Of a stretch of DNA of 5,771 bases, positions 5,478 to 5,771 are shown in pieces (position 1 is the first letter of the stretch; each line of letters opens with the position of its first letter). The notes beneath the pieces are model-generated. The model was given only the letters and a program-made list of their open reading frames with translations, made no database searches and was not told where the DNA came from. The position numbers and the translations under genes are program-made. The stretch lies in contig URIA01000071.1 of NCBI GenBank assembly GCA_900547765.1, positions 1 to 5,771 of the forward strand, read 5' to 3'. The DNA is from an uncultured Collinsella sp. Its GTDB lineage: Bacteria; Actinomycetota; Coriobacteriia; Coriobacteriales; Coriobacteriaceae.

Positions 5478-5485
5478 TAGCTGTC

Positions 5486-5514
5486 TTGCCCCATCGGGCG
5501 GGAGCAGGTAAGAT
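5486..5514 (+). promoter_or_regulatory. Putative ffs promoter
   Basis: TTGCCC (5486-5491) and TAAGAT (5509-5514) are separated by 17 bp, each matching the sigma70 consensus at 4 of 6 bases. Transcription would begin near 5521, about 10 nt before the SRP RNA terminal stem, which fits an RNA gene with little or no leader. Confidence 0.55.
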
Positions 5515-5530
5515 ATACCGAGCGCCTAGC

Positions 5531-5631
5531 GCGTTCGATGGGTTCGGATGACGACATGTTCCGAATCTGGTCAGGTCCGGAAGGAAGCAGCCATAAGGAG
5601 CCTCTGTCGGGCATCCGAATCCATCGAGCGC
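5531..5631 (+). ncRNA. ffs: Small signal recognition particle RNA (4.5S type)
   Basis: This is the RNA of the bacterial signal recognition particle, which with Ffh delivers ribosomes making membrane proteins to the membrane. The Ffh-binding hairpin is unmistakable, with GGTCAGGTCCGGAAGGAAGC (5569-5588) containing the GGAA tetraloop, followed by AGCC. The ends form a stem of about 20 pairs: 5531-5550 with 5612-5631, including G-U pairs. At about 101 nt it is the short form without an Alu domain. The mature ends are inferred from pairing; the transcript may start near 5521 and run into the T-rich stretch 5638-5646. Confidence 0.96.
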
Positions 5632-5644
5632 ACGGGCTTTCTTT

Positions 5645-5670
5645 TTGCGCGGTTTTACCAAACCGCGCAA
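5645..5670 (+). terminator. Hairpin just after ffs
   Basis: TTGCGCGGTTT (5645-5655) pairs perfectly with AAACCGCGCAA (5660-5670) around the loop TACC. It follows the SRP RNA and a CTTTCTTTTT tract. No T-run comes after it, so it may be a processing or stabilising hairpin, or a weak terminator; alternatively the SRP stem plus the preceding T-tract ends the transcript. Confidence 0.45.
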
Positions 5671-5712
5671 TGCTCGACGCTGCGCGCCACCCAGAGCGAC
5701 AATTTGTCATTC

Positions 5713-5754
5713 AAAAGGCAAGGCATGACCAGAAGGTCTATGCCTTGCCTTTTT
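5713..5754 (+). terminator. Intrinsic terminator
   Basis: AAAAGGCAAGGCAT (5713-5726) pairs with ATGCCTTGCCTTTT. The stem continues through GACC/GGTC to the loop AGAA, with a single bulged T at 5739. The 3' side ends in TTTTT (5750-5754). This is the best-formed terminator in the right part of the window and probably ends the ffs transcript. Its A-rich left side would let it also work for a gene arriving from the right. Confidence 0.85.
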
Positions 5755-5771
5755 CATGCCAACTTGTTCGC

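Noticed and set aside
5389..5710. - strand ORFs across ffs and the hairpin repeat
   Set aside because: They run antisense to the SRP RNA and through a palindrome, whose two arms produce similar-looking peptides.

Overview
The window looks like chromosomal DNA from a GC-rich Gram-positive bacterium. The protein style, the codon bias and the compact SRP RNA point to the Coriobacteriia, most likely Collinsella or a close relative. That assignment is inference, because no 16S rRNA or other marker is present. No phage, plasmid, transposase or CRISPR features are visible.

Layout from left to right: (1) a terminator hairpin of an upstream gene; (2) a promoter, a 147-nt leader holding a possible 49-codon leader ORF, and ilvE (branched-chain aminotransferase, + strand); (3) about 480 bp without a gene, holding a nested palindrome after ilvE, a long inverted repeat, and the terminator of the next gene; (4) lemA on the - strand, divergent from a TetR-family regulator on the + strand, with a small palindrome at the putative lemA promoter; (5) a tRNA-Ser(UGA) gene on the - strand, tail-to-tail with the regulator only 3 nt away; (6) one long + strand ORF that joins a complete tRNA adenosine deaminase (TadA) to a complete class I glycerate kinase; (7) about 440 bp without a gene, holding three successive inverted-repeat structures; (8) the small SRP RNA gene (ffs) with its own promoter, followed by two hairpins, the second a good intrinsic terminator.

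The genes do not form one pathway. ilvE is amino-acid metabolism, TadA and tRNA-Ser are translation, the SRP RNA is protein targeting, glycerate kinase feeds 2-phosphoglycerate into glycolysis, and LemA and the TetR regulator are of unknown role. The points most worth a second look are the TadA-glycerate kinase fusion, which has no credible internal start for the kinase; the apparently leaderless leader ORF whose stop overlaps the ilvE start; and the unusual density of long inverted repeats in the two gene-free stretches, which look like copies of dispersed intergenic repeats. No clearly new multi-gene system is visible.
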